Of a stretch of DNA of 64,000 nt, positions 14,077 to 27,400 are shown piece by piece; positions within the stretch are counted from its first letter, which is position 1, and each line of letters starts with the position of its first letter. This DNA comes from Epinephelus fuscoguttatus (Eukaryota; Chordata; Actinopteri; Perciformes; Serranidae), in the NCBI RefSeq assembly GCF_011397635.1, contig NC_064770.1, positions 31,644,598 to 31,708,597 on the forward strand, written 5' to 3'. The notes under the pieces were generated by a model. That model was not told the DNA's origin and did no database searches. It was given only the letters and a program-made list of their open reading frames with translations. A program made the position numbers and the translations under genes.

Positions 14077-15375
14077 GTAAGCTAGTCTGCATCCTCAAAC
14101 ACATCCAGACACACGAGACGACACATTCACACTCTAACGTTGTTTGATAAGTGAGAAAACAATTATTACTTTTAAAGGCAATAAATGTTAAAATGTGGGT
14201 GTGCTCTCGCTCAGAGCTTCTGATGACTTTCTCCTTGTATGTCTATGCCAAATAGTTGGAAACAAACTTATCAAGTCATAAAAAGTAACAGATTTCCAAT
14301 TTGCAGAAGACTGTAATAACCTCAGAGAGGTGGCTGCTCTCAGTGGTATCCTGAATTGCTTCTTTTGTGCAACGTTGACCTTGAAATAAATGAAAGTTTC
14401 TATTTTTTTTAGGGTGTTTGGATTATGTAAAATTGTGTTGGTTTGCTTTGACTTTTTATATTAACTGCAGATTTCAGAAACTCATTGAAGCGGGTTGTGC
14501 TAAAGGGTGAAAACATTTCTAAAATTCAGAATAAGCAGACAGCTCACTAAGGATTACACACATTTGGAAACGTAATTACTTATTTGTTGAGTTACGTAAA
14601 TTCAAATACTACTTCATACTGTTATATGAATAACCAATTATAACTATTAGAGCCTCATTTCCACTGCATGGTACCGGCACACCCCGACGTTACCCACCTT
14701 TACCCATTCTTTTTTGGTTTTCCATTTGCGAAAGTTGTGGATAGTACCTGGTACTTTTTTTGTACCACCCCAGTCGAGGTTCTAAGCGAGCTGTAGTTAA
14801 AACACTGCAGACTGATTGGTCAGAGGAAATGGTCACTAGCATGACACAAACACAGCATTTTTAAACAGCCAGACCACAATGTTTTTTAATTCACTCAACC
14901 CAATTTTAAAATAAGCAGTCGTGGTCAGTTTATGTGCAGACATTCCTCTGTTTGGTTGCTGAGAAAAAGATTCAGCGAGTGTCACGTTGAAAATTATGTG
15001 AAGGCAGTTTACGTGGGGCCTCTAGGATATTCAATTGAGAGTCCCACCTTCATCTGCAGTGGAAAATGAAATTGAGAAAAGCACCTCATACCAAAAGTGA
15101 GTCGAGTTTAGCTCAACTATGCAGTGAAAATGAGGCATAATGTAGGTTTAGCATTTAGCAGGGTCTGTCCACTTATGCTCTCCTACTTGCAAGCCCTTCT
15201 TACTTTGAATCCCTCTGACTGTAACACTCTTATTTCCTTGTCTGTTTGCTTGATTCTTATTAAATGTCCTATCTGTCCCAACTGCCTCTAACATCTCCCC
15301 ACTGTGTTTGTTGTCTGGCTCTAGCTCTAACTCCCTCTAAGTCTGTTTGACAGTCTTTCCTCTCTCTGTTTCCAG
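14077..15375 (+). other. tnrc6a: tnrc6a intron with MITE
   Basis: From the GTAAGC donor to the TTTCCAG acceptor. Apart from the element at 14647-15140 and a pyrimidine-rich acceptor region I see nothing in it. Confidence 0.6.
14647..15140. mobile_element. MITE-like element in a tnrc6a 5' intron
   Basis: The ends TTAGAGCCTCATTTCCACTG and, inverted, TTATGCCTCATTTTCACTG form an imperfect terminal inverted repeat of about 25 bp around 494 bp of non-coding DNA. The family is not certain, and no clean target-site duplication is visible. Confidence 0.6.
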
Positions 15376-15423
15376 GCATGGCTCCCATTCGGGATTCCGT
15401 CAGCCACTCCCCTAATCAAACAG
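15376..15423 (+). CDS. tnrc6a: tnrc6a exon with start codon
   Basis: The acceptor TTTCCAG precedes 15376. ATG at 15378 opens [15 protein letters not shown] and the exon ends in phase 1 at CAAACAG/GTGACT. The split Gly codon joins cleanly to the large exon ([10 protein letters not shown]). The start is chosen as the first ATG after an in-frame stop in the preceding exon. Confidence 0.7.
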
Positions 15424-18400
15424 GTGACTACACATTGCCTCCTTCCTTCCATGTTCTTCTTGTGTTTCATTCTCGCTCCCAATGTCTTACTTTGGCCCTC
15501 TGCTTCGTGATTGACAGACTAGGTACACCCAGTCTGACCTGACCTTGACAGATGATGCATTTTATTATTTTAATTCATGGCATATCACAGACACGGAGAG
15601 AGCTGAATGAGTGAGTGAGAAAGTGGTTGTGGAAATGGTGCAAGAGGAGACTTGGCAGGCTAACACGATAAGCGCCACAGAGATCTGGCAACCAGTTTCT
15701 GTGAAAGAAAGGCTTTGAAAGTGAGAGAAGGACCCGGAGATGGGTAATTGAAACAGGAAAAAGAAAAAAAACTGTAGATGTTGTGATTGAAGAGAATATG
15801 ACGACGAAGTGTGACTTGTCAAGTAAAAGCTGGTATTCAAATAATAAAACATTGTTGAGCTGCCTCAGAGCCAATGCTGTGGGCACGCTGCCCTCTGTGT
15901 CATCATAACATTGGTAAAGAAAGGTTTGCTCAGAAACCAAAAGCTAAAAGCTCCTGCACAATGATTTTTCCCTTCTGTGGCTAAAGGTTTATTGTTTTCA
16001 TTGTATTCGTAAGTCAGAACAAATAACACAAAAGTCAGTCCCTGTTTGTTTGTTTTTAGACGATATCCTTTCATACGTTGCCTGAAGATCTATTTAGTTT
16101 TTGCATAAACTTTAATTTGCAAAAACTGTCAAAGAAAAATGTCGTCTTGGATAAACCGGGCTTATGGTAATGTACGCTAACCTTATTGTCAATACATTTA
16201 GAAATGTTTCCATATTGAAGTTGTACAACACTGCCTTCACATTAAAATGCTTTCATTGGCAGTTAGCTTGAGCAGTACTTTAATTCATCGCCACAGCAAA
16301 TTAATGGGGGCTCCCACTGCAAGAGTGCTGTCTGAGTGACTAAGATTGCTGGCAAATGCTGATATGTAAGGTGATGCACAGAGGGTTGCTGTAGCTCTGA
16401 CAATTTAGGCTCTTGCCTTTGCAACTGAATGAGTCTGCGCATTATGGTCGTGAAGGCAGAATCAGATCACAAGTGGTCTCTGGAGTCTAATTTTAGAAAC
16501 ACGCCAGGTCTGAATGCAGATGATCTCAGACAGTTGTAAGGCATTCAGAAAAATATCAAGGTTTAAATCGAGTCTGAATCTTTCTGGCTGTCACCACTTC
16601 TCCACTCGCTCCTTCCATCCTCCGTCCCTCTTTTCAAACACAATTGCCATCTCCCCTATGCCCTCCATCTCTCCTCCCCTGCTGATGGTCGTCCTCTGCC
16701 TCCCTGAATCCTAGTTTATAGCTTTGGCATGCTTTTGGGTCCTGCTGTGGTGACAAAATGGTGGCAGCTGTGTCCAGGCTCAGGCCTGGCACCGATCATG
16801 TCCAAAACAGTTGGGCAGCTGAAGGTTGGAGGGAATAGAAAAATCTCAACGTGACTGTGAACGAGGGGAATTTAAATCACATCTGTTGTTTTATTTAATA
16901 TATAAATTTTACTGTCATATAATATCTTGACAATAAAAAATATGACAGCTTTGCTACATGCTTGGAATAAATTCACATTCGATTATTATTTATTTATTTA
17001 TTTTTTTAAATCTCTAATCTAACAGTTTCCCCTGCCATGTCCACCTTTCTCTCTCCAGGTCTGGAGCATCCTGGCTTGGACTTGCAGTATGAGCCTTCCC
17101 CCTGGTCCTCTGGCTCTCCCTGCAGCAGTGACAGCAACAGCAACTGGGGCAAAGTCCTAGTGGACGGAAGCACCGACAAACCCAACAACCCCTCTTCAAC
17201 CAACTCTTCCGTCTGGCCTCCCTCCTCTTCTTCATTCTCTTGCTCCTCGTCTTCTTCCTCCTCTGGCTGCGGGTCAGGATCAGACCCTGAGCTGGCATCA
17301 GAATGCATGGACGCAGACTCTAGCTCCTCGATCGGCTCAGAGAAAAACCTCGCCGCTGTGACAACAGTGATGATGATGTCAGCAAATGCTTCTCCCTCTG
17401 TGTCTTCTACAGCATCTTCTCCCTCCTCCTCTATGGTGACTTCTGCCATGATGGTCAGCGTTTCAGTGAATGGAGACAGCAACGGCAACGCTCGTCAGGT
17501 AATTGGCGGAGGGATGGGAACCATCAGCGGTGCAAGTAATGGAAATAATAACGTCACCGGGTCCTCCCACTACTCCGTGGCTGGGTCCAGCAGTATTGGC
17601 AGCAATAACATGGGTAACCACAACAACAAGCCCGTCAATAATAGTGGTGTATGGGGCAGCAACATGGGCACCACTGGTGGAAGCACCCCCTGCATTAATG
17701 GAGGGTTAAACCCAAACACTTTAAACCCAAATGCCAACCACGGTGCCTGGCCGCAGAGTTCAACCCCAAGCCCAGTGCCCCAGGGCCAACGGCCTACACA
17801 GGCTGCGGGGATGGGTTCCAAACTGGGTATAGCCCCCCAACAGGCCCCCACGCTGGGCTGGGGTGGCATGGCAGCTCCAAACAACAGCAGTATGATGGAA
17901 GACACTGAGGTGAATAATGGTACAGCAAGCAGCAAGGTGTTAGGAAGCAGCAACAGTGGAAATGGTGGCCTACAGCCTACCAACCTTAACACTGAATCCA
18001 ATGGACCAAATAACACTATTATGATGAATACTACTACTACTACTACTAACGCCACAATGACCTCTAGTCCACCAAACTCTACCGCCTCACCCCCACTCAG
18101 CGGGGATTGTTCCTGGGGCTCTATTGGAGGAGGGAATGGGGGTCCGCTGGCCAATGGAAACCCCTCATCAGCTCCTCAGCACCCCCAAGGAGAGCTGGGG
18201 GGTCCTGGGGCCTTCGGTACGCCTTGGGGCGCAACTACCTACCCTGGAGACAAGGGCCCCCCAAATGCAGACACTGTGAACCCCCAAAACCCTGCCTTAA
18301 TGCAGGCTGGGAACCCCCAAATCTCCTCTACTGCTGCTTACAAGAGTAATAATAACCACAATAACACTGGGGCCCCACGCTGGGACCAGGGGCCCGCCAA

Positions 18401-21400
18401 TAACCCAAACCAGCCTCAGGGCAACTTGTCCTGGGGTATCGGCTCAAATCAACTCCCAGGCTCTGCAGGCCAAACACCAGGCAATGGGAACCAAACTACG
18501 ATGGGCCCTCCAGCAGGGATACCTCGCCCCTGGGGTAGCAGCGCGTCGTCTTCTTCCTCGTCCTCATCGTCCTCTTCCACATCTAACAACAAGATGTCAA
18601 ATGGAGAATGGGGATCAACAGCTCCTGGTAACAACCATTCAGATGCTGGAAGTCATAAAGGAAGCTCTGCCAACAATGGCTGGAAGAGCCTGGAGGATGA
18701 CGCCATGGGCATGGGAGGTGGAGGGGGAGGAGGTGGAAGCCATGGCTTGGGGAGTGTCACTGGTGGTTGGGGTCGCTCTGGAGGAAGTGAGGGAAGCGGA
18801 GAGAGCTCCGGAGGCCGATCCAGCTCAGACAGAGACAGCCAGTCAAAAGGGGGGAATCGCAGAAAAGTTAACCATCCTGTACCCCTAGCTGTGTGTCGGA
18901 CGGATGTGGACCCGAGGGTTCTGTCCAACACTGGATGGGGACAGACGCCCATACGGCAGAACACCTCCTGGGATGTCAACTCTCCAGTTAACAAACAGCT
19001 CCAAGGTCCCAGAGACGAAAGAAAGCATAGCAGCGGAGGCTCCGGATGGGGCGCACCAACACCGGCAGCTCCTTCCCAGACCTCTGGAGGTAAGGCCACA
19101 ATGTGTACATGACATTTTAGTGATATAAACAAAAGTATTCAAGTGTAGAACACAAACCTCTGTTGCAAAACAGAAAAATGGGTGAAACATTGATTTCCCT
19201 TTCATGTACTTGCAGGTTGGGGGGGTGGGCCGAGCAGCTCAGGCCCAGGTACAGGAGGTTCTGGCTGGGGGGACCGGCCAGCCTCTGGGTGGGACAGCAA
19301 AGGCCCAGCGAGCGGAGGAGGCGGGCAGAGTGGCTGGGACGATGGATCCAGCTACAAGGGGAGCAACAACAGCAGCAACACCTGGAGCAATAACATTAAC
19401 AAAGATGACAGGTGATTTATGTTTGAGCATTATAGAAATACTGTTTTTGGGTTGTCTGTCCATCCCAGTCTCGTGAAGGTGATATCTCCAGCACAGCTTG
19501 AGGGAAATTTCTTCAAACTTGGCATAAATGTCCACTTGGACTCAACAATGAACTAAAAAGATTTTGGTGCTCAAAGGCCACTATGACCTCACAACACTTA
19601 GCCATAACTCAAGAATTCATACTAATGTAATGTTCTCTTTACGGGACATCAGCTGATCCGACTGCTTGCTGCCTGTCTGTTGCTAGCCTCCCTTGCGCCC
19701 ATGCATATGATGAAGTTTTCTATCAGGCTTCTGAACTCCCCTGTAAAAATATTCCCGAAGTGAAGACAGCATGGTGCTGACCAGAAATGATTCATTGTAA
19801 TCATATCAAATCATGTCAATATATTCAGTGCCTTTTTTATTAAATCCCTTTGATGTGATTACTACATATATCATGAGTCTGGACAGACATAGATGTAAAC
19901 TGCAACTTGACTGGTTGGTGAAGGCAACACAAGGCGGTAGTTGTAGTTTTTATGTAATTTTATGCCTAACTGATCACCTTCGTTGTTTTTGTCTAGGTCC
20001 AATACATGGACTAATGCTCCCAAGCCTCAGCAGGGCTGGGGTTCCAGTAGTGGAAATGGAAGTGAAGGTTGGGGTAATGGAGATGGTGCCAGAGCAGGGG
20101 GCAGCAACCATTGGGGGGAGCCCCAAAAAGGTGCCAGCTCAGCGGGCTGGGACAGCGACAGCGACCGGTCAGGCTCTGGATGTTGGAGCGAGCCAAGCCG
20201 AACCAACACCAGCAGCAGCAACACTTGGGTGGGGAGCGGAGGATCAAATACTCCAGACCAGAGCACTCCGAACCCAGGCTCCAACTGGGGCGACTCGGTC
20301 CACAAACCCAACCCTCAGAGTAACAGCCAGGGCTGGGGTGAGCCAATGAAGAACAACCACGGAGCCCAGAACTGGGGTGAGCCAAATCCCAAACCCTCCA
20401 GCGAGTGGGGAAAAGGTCCTGAATCCAACATGTCCAGAGGCAGTCAAGCTCCTAACAAGCCAACAGGTAATGAGGCCATTCATCCTGTCAGAAACATTCT
20501 CCAGAACAAGAGTTTTTTCCTTTTTGTTTATGAGCAAGCCCTCGTGTAGTTGCATGTCTGTGTTTAGGTGTTAAGTAAACAAGACTATAAGGCACCAAAA
20601 CTGAATTCTAGCTGTTAACAAGAGCACGAAAACTATGTGGGAGGACGTACAACTGATGACTCACTTTTATTGTTATGTGTTCCTACTTCAGGCTGGCTGG
20701 GAGGCCCCATGCCCACAGTAGGTCAGAAGGAGGAAGTGGCAACAGGGTGGGAAGAGCCTTCTCCAGAGTCCATTCGCCGAAGGATGGAGATCGATGATGG
20801 GACAGGAGCTTGGGGAGACCCTGGTAAACACAGACTGTGAATTTGCTCAAAAATGTGCAAAGCCTGAATAAAATCACATGAAAGTCCAGGTTTTTCACTT
20901 TGACTCAACATGTAACTGAATATTCTTCCCAGGTAAATACAGCGGTGGATCTGTCAACATGTGGAACAGGACTGGCCAATCCGACCAGGAGGCTGTGGGT
21001 CCATCCTCTCAGCACCAGTCCCACTCAGCTCGCAGCTCGATGCATCCTCCTCAGCCCATTCAGCCTATGGCACAGGACAAAAGCTGCAGTTCTGGTAAGA
21101 TTGAAATTATGCAAACATAATTCACGCACCTGTATGGCTGAGAGAATTTAAATTATTTGGCTGTTAATTATGGTTTATCAAAATACTTTTTTAGTAATAT
21201 ACATTAGAAGTCTTTGCTATTCATGGACTAGATAAGAACTGAATAAATGTATGCTTACCATATGCTGGAAGACTTTGTAAAGACTTGTAAAAGACTAAAG
21301 TCTGACACCCTCTCACAACAGAAAACAATTTATATTTTCAGCCTACAACTAGATTCCTCTTGACATTATTTCCCAGACTGCTCCTTTTGGAAAATATAAG

Positions 21401-24400
21401 GCCAAACCCCCTTCAAAAAATATGACATATTAATGATTCCGAAATGTCCTCAAAAACACATTACTCAAGAAATGCAAGATAAAACGCCTCATATGCCTGT
21501 GCTATTCTTGTCAATGTAGCATCAGTATAATCTACAAAGATAAAATGTGTTTGCATGCAAACTTAACATTTTGGAACCAGCCTCTGTTGGTTAGCTGCGT
21601 TATTTTAGTGGGAATAGACTGTGAGAATGAGAAGCACACTGTTTAAATACACGCTGAATTGAACACAAACTCACGGATACAACTTCATTTCTTCTCCTTT
21701 TCCACTGTACAAGAGAACAGAGACTCGCTCACGTTCTTACGCCTCCCCGGAGTCCCCTACATGTTCACTGTGCTGGAGAGAGCACACCTATTGGTTTTTG
21801 ACAATATCCACGCACTTGAACTGCACTATGTGCGTGAGCCAACACTAAAAACGTACAATAAAATCGAACATTATTAATTTTGTTGGACATGAGGACGAGA
21901 AAAAGACTAACCCTAAGCCAGCTCAGACTGAGTTTTATGACCATCTTAAACCAAAGTAAAAGTATAATTTTATTACAACATTGGAAATTTGTCTGCAGCA
22001 GTGAAATCGCTTAAAAAGTTGTTTGGTGTAAGGCCAGTATAAACTCAAATGCCCCAGTTTTAACAGTCTTTCACACAGCTTTGAGTATGAATGAAAACGC
22101 AAATAGACAGGAATACAAGTAATTGTGCACATGCCCACACACCTCTAACATGTGCATACTTTCAAACATGGCTGAGTCTCAATTGTTTCCAAATAGTTCA
22201 GGCCCAGATAGTCAGCACAGATCTTTTCATTATTGTTTTTTTTTTTTTTTTAGCCTGCAGGGATACTTAAATGGTCACACTCTTGAGTGACAGTGTGTCA
22301 ATCGATTCTTTAGTTCTGCGGATTCTCCAATGCACAGTTCTGATGTACAGAGTCTGGACAGATTAGCATAAAGATTAGTGTCTTTTGGGATTTTTTTTAA
22401 ATTTTATTTTGAGCTTGATATTTAGATTTATGTTAAAAAAATGCTGGGACATGAGCCAGTATCTAAAATGATTCGAGCATGTAAGTGCAAGCCTCCCGGT
22501 GCAGTCTGTAAGCCTTGAATGGATAAAAAGGTGCAAGTCCCACCCACACTGTCTTTTTGAGATAGCTGAAATAATGTCTTAAAAGGATTTAGACAGTACA
22601 GACACAAAAGTGTGGATGCACGCACATTCACAGATGTATTCAAAAGCATACACAATTTGCACAGAAGCGCGGAGAGAAAACAAACACGTACAGCCATTCT
22701 CCCCCGTCTCCCTATGGTGTTGTCTATGTTGAGGGCTTTTTGTAAAGCCAGTTGAGTCATCCCTTTGGAATGCTAAGAGCATCGATTTTTCTCTTCTCTC
22801 ATTCGCCTTTTTTTCCTCCTCCCTCTCTCCCTCACCCGCCAATTCTGCTTGCTGTAGAAACACTGGCTTTTGTTGGGTTTGAGAGAAACAGAGCGAGGGA
22901 GACCATGAGTGGTAGAGGAGGAGGTCTGGTGACTTAGTAATAGGAATGGTTCCAATGTAAGATGGGGGGAAAACTAAAACGAGTAAGGCAGCTATTCTGT
23001 AGAAGTGGGTTGAGGAGGGGAAAAGAGGGAGGGGTTGCCGGGGTTATTCAGGGTGGCTGTCTAGCGAGCTAACTGGAGCAGCAAAGTGGATGGCTGGGAA
23101 GGGTGCGGCAGACGAGGCAGCTACCGTAATGAGAAAAATAATCGGGTTGTAGATTTTGATTAATTTTAGCAGGTTTTGGTTTTATACATTTGTGAACACT
23201 GAAGTGCGAAAATCGATGAAAACAGCAACACAGTAATTTTAGAGAAAATTATTTGGACTAAGTAGGTCAGTACAATAGATACTGTGGACTCCAATTTGTA
23301 GCTTGACACAATTTAACAAGGTTAAACACAAAATTGAAAATTAAGTAATATATTCAGTCTGTTTTTTAATGTCTACAGCTTGTCAAACACATTCATTCAC
23401 GTGCATTTTTCTCATCCAGCTTTTAGTAGATCAAGTGATGCACCTACACAAACTGAGCAATACATGCCAGTTTGTCACTTGGTGTGTGTCTTTGCATCTC
23501 GTCAGACGCACACTCAACCGTGCGTATGTGTGTGCATCTACCTCATAATAACATCCATTTATGTGCTGATCAGCCGTTTAGCTTTGTGTGCATGTTTCTC
23601 CGTGTTGTTATGTGGAAGCACTTGAGTGCGAGCATGCCCAGTCACATGAGGGACACTGGAGCCTGAGGCCACCCCATGATCTGTCCTATTTTTACAGGGA
23701 GGTATCCCTGGCATCTCCCCAAACGCCTCCTGTGGAGGGAGAAAGTAGCAGGTCTGGGTGGTCAGCTGTAACGGGAGCCTTTTGAACTCATACTTGCACA
23801 CGCACTTGAACACACGTAGTCTCACATTTTAAAGTGCATAGGGTGCCCGTGCACACATCCGCACGCCCACAAGAGTTAAAGTAAACAACACTTACATAAG
23901 CAGGTTGACGCGGGGTTCCCCAGGGACATGAGCAGGGCTCTCACCCCGAGCTCTCTGATTTCAGCCGAGGAAAACGATGTAGATGTGCAGCATCACTGTA
24001 AACATGAAAATGAGGGTATGGTCCCCAGTAAGACTGTATGCATCTGCATATTAAAATAACAGGCATTGATATCACTTTATTCACATGATACCACCAAACT
24101 TCCAACCGCGAGTGTCCAAACAAGCCTGAATACAGCTACTCTGAATGGGAGGAGCTGTGACACTAAGCCGAAAACAGATTACATCCCTTGAGAAATATCA
24201 TGTCATGACATATTAACTGCATTAAAATTTTGTTGGCCTAAATAATGCCTAGAAAGTATAGACAGGCGAAGTTGCTCCCCTTCTGGTTTTTCAGATTGAT
24301 TCCATTTGAATTGTGCTATGAATTACACTTTTCATACTTTATTTTTAAGTACAGTGAATTTCCAACACAGACCTTTTATTTTGAAGTGCCATTTCCTGCT

Positions 24401-27400
24401 GTAGAGTGAGTGACTTATGGACAGCTACTTGACAGAGACAGCAAACTAGCTTGATGTCATGGCCAAACCCAAATATGACGCTGAATGTATTACACTGTGC
24501 GAACCTTAAACTAATGACGAAGGAGAAATCTGGACCTCATGGCTTGACCAGTTGGGAACCACTGTGTTATTCAGTGACCCCTGTTTTTTGGGGGGGGTTT
24601 TTTGTTAGCCAGGAAGTAACAAAACTAGCACGACTTGTTGCGTGTGTGAATAAATCCTGTTCCGAAACACACAGGCATTGTTGCTTCAGCAAGAAAGTTG
24701 TGACGTCACCTGTGTGACTATTGTAGTTTTTAATTAGTTTTACAACAACCTGCCATTGTCTTGACTCACAAAATTATATTTTAAATTGACAAACATCATG
24801 TCATATGTGTATTTCATGGCACAATTCAAACAGAATCAAAAAAGTATTGTCTCTCGCCGTTAAATACTGTGGTTTAAAAAAAAAAAGTTCAATAAACTTT
24901 GAGGACATCGCAAAAAAATAAAAAATACTGTGGTTTGTTTTTTTCCCCGAAAACGAACACCAGAAGAGGGCCCTCCGATTTGTTTGAGTCTAAAATGAAT
25001 AATGAAGATAATAAATGAAATGAATGTATATTCTCGTTCTAATGGACGCCTCCGTCTTTTTCTCTAGGTTGGGGTGACCCTTACCCTCAGAAGAAAGAGT
25101 CCTCCACGTGGGAGCCTCCCGCCACTCCACCTGTGAAAGTGGACAATGGAACGTCTGCCTGGGGGAAACCCATGGACACCAGCTCCAGCTGGGATGAGCC
25201 CAGCAGAGATAACAGAGAGTCTGGGTCTGGATGGGGCAAGCCTGGTAAGAGCACACATGAAAATGAACATGCATCTGAAGAGTATGATAATGTTAAAACT
25301 ATAAGAAGGCCTACCTTACCTTGAACAAAAGGACAGGAGAAAGAATTTTCCTGTAGGAAGTGCATAAACTGAGCAATAGAACCGTAGAGCTGTGTTGTTA
25401 ATCAGTTTCCTCCTCTGTCCGTACCTTCTTTGTAGCTCCAGGTCCCAAGCCCATGGAGACATGGGGTGGTGAGGAGGCGTCCATGGGCAATAGCTGGGAC
25501 CAGGAAGAGGAGGTGGAGATCGGCATGTGGAACAACAGCCAACAGGACAGCAGATCCCACGACCAAAACACCTGGAACTACAAGCATAAAGGCTCCAACA
25601 AGGTTTGTTGACTTTGGCTTTCAGTATTTGTTCATCCCAAACATGAAAACATTGATTACTTTCACCAGACACCTGACATTTAGGCAGAGCACAACATGAG
25701 TCCCTTCAGCCATCTGTGTTATCAACAGAAACAGTTTTGCAAATGGTTGAAAATGCCTTCCCTGCTAATGCTTCACATGCCTGGAGTTAATAGCTTTTTT
25801 GTCTGTGTTGCAGATGAACAAACCAGTCAACAAACAGGATGAACCCTGGATGAAACCCTTCATCAACCAGTTCAACAGCATGAACTTCTCTGTAAGTACT
25901 GTTTGTTATTGCTCTGCTGTTGCTCTTTCACATTAAATTTTAGTACTCGTGTGCAGAGATGTGATTCACCTGCATTTTTTTTAACAGTTTTTAGAACTTT
26001 CATCCTCTTTGATAAATGGATGCTTTCATGTCTCTTTAATCCAATTTTCTTGTCTTTTCCCTCACAGAGAGACTCTCCTGACGACTCCATGAAGACAGGA
26101 GCAGGGATGGTGCAGGACAAGCGCATGGACATGGGCAGCATGGGAGACTTCAATGGAGTGATGGGGAAGAACCCTGGGTCTCGTCACCAGCTCCACAAGG
26201 AGTCTGCCATGGATCGCAGCCCTTACTATGACAAGGTATGCAGTTTGTTTAGTTTATGTGGTATATACTGTGTGTGGGGGGTAAAGAGAAGGAGCACAAG
26301 CCGTGTTTTGCCAGCCTGAAATACAGCTGGCGTGTTGCATCTGCACTTAATGGGTTGGTAATGCACACGCTCTGTGATAAAACAACATTACTAGATAAAG
26401 GTTTGGTCAAGCCCGTCGCTGCTGTGGTGATCATAAGGTAGGTGTGGAGTGGAAGAGTCTCTTGAGTGTCGTCTGCTGCTTACGTCTGGCTGGTAGTGCT
26501 CTCTCAGGCCTATTGTGCCCCACAGTGGTTGTTTTGATGTACTGCATTTGAATTTTAAAAGGGATGTTTCATTTGGTACTTGCTGTTTGCAGGATGCTGC
26601 GTCTCAACTGTATGAAATATTAATAAGGCTGTGTTACTTACAAATGACAAAATCAAATGCAATATGCACATCCGATGCTTATTAATATGAATTAATTGGG
26701 GCTGCACCGAGTAGTTTGAAGCTTCGGGGCTTCATTCACAACGCTGACATTTGAATTTTAAATCAGCATCTGATATGCTGCTAATTTTTTTACTTTTTAT
26801 TTTAATGTACATTTTCATTTCTAATTTATTTTATTTTATTGCTCAGTATTTACATCGGAGCAATTTTCCCCCTGTGACCAAATAAGAATTACTGATTCTG
26901 ATTCTGATAATTCACAAAATACAATTCAGATAAATGTTTTTGCTTGTTCTCATAATATTGAGCAACACATCTCCACAGTTAACGTACCTGTTTGTAACAC
27001 ATCTGATTGAAACGGCGCAAAAGGCAAAACCAACACACAAAGTCAGCAGCGAGAGGATTAGAAGGTTAAACCGTAAAATTGCATTATTTTTATTAGTTTA
27101 TTCAGATATTTGTATTATCGGGCATTTTCTTTTTTTAAGATATTTTTGGGGGCATTTTTTGCCTTTAATGGACAGGACAGTTAAGTGTGAAGGGGGGAGA
27201 GAGAGAGAGGGAGAGACATGCAGCAAAGGGCCACAGGCTGGACTCGAACCCGGGCCGCTGCGGCAACAGCCTTGTACATGGGGCGCCTGCTCTACCACTA
27301 AGCCACCGACGCCCCTTATCGGGCATTTTCAATCCAACCCACATGCTCCTTATTTTACACAAAACAGTACCTGGAAATAAATTGTAAGACAAAATACCAC

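Noticed and set aside
17006-18154. Minus-strand frames of 160 and 194 codons
   Set aside because: Shadows of the low-complexity Ser/Gly/Asn-coding tnrc6a exon on the opposite strand.
27240-27315. A tRNA gene on the minus strand
   Set aside because: A and B boxes are perfect, but the sequence continues into a SINE body with an A-rich tail and target duplication, and the tRNA arms do not close.
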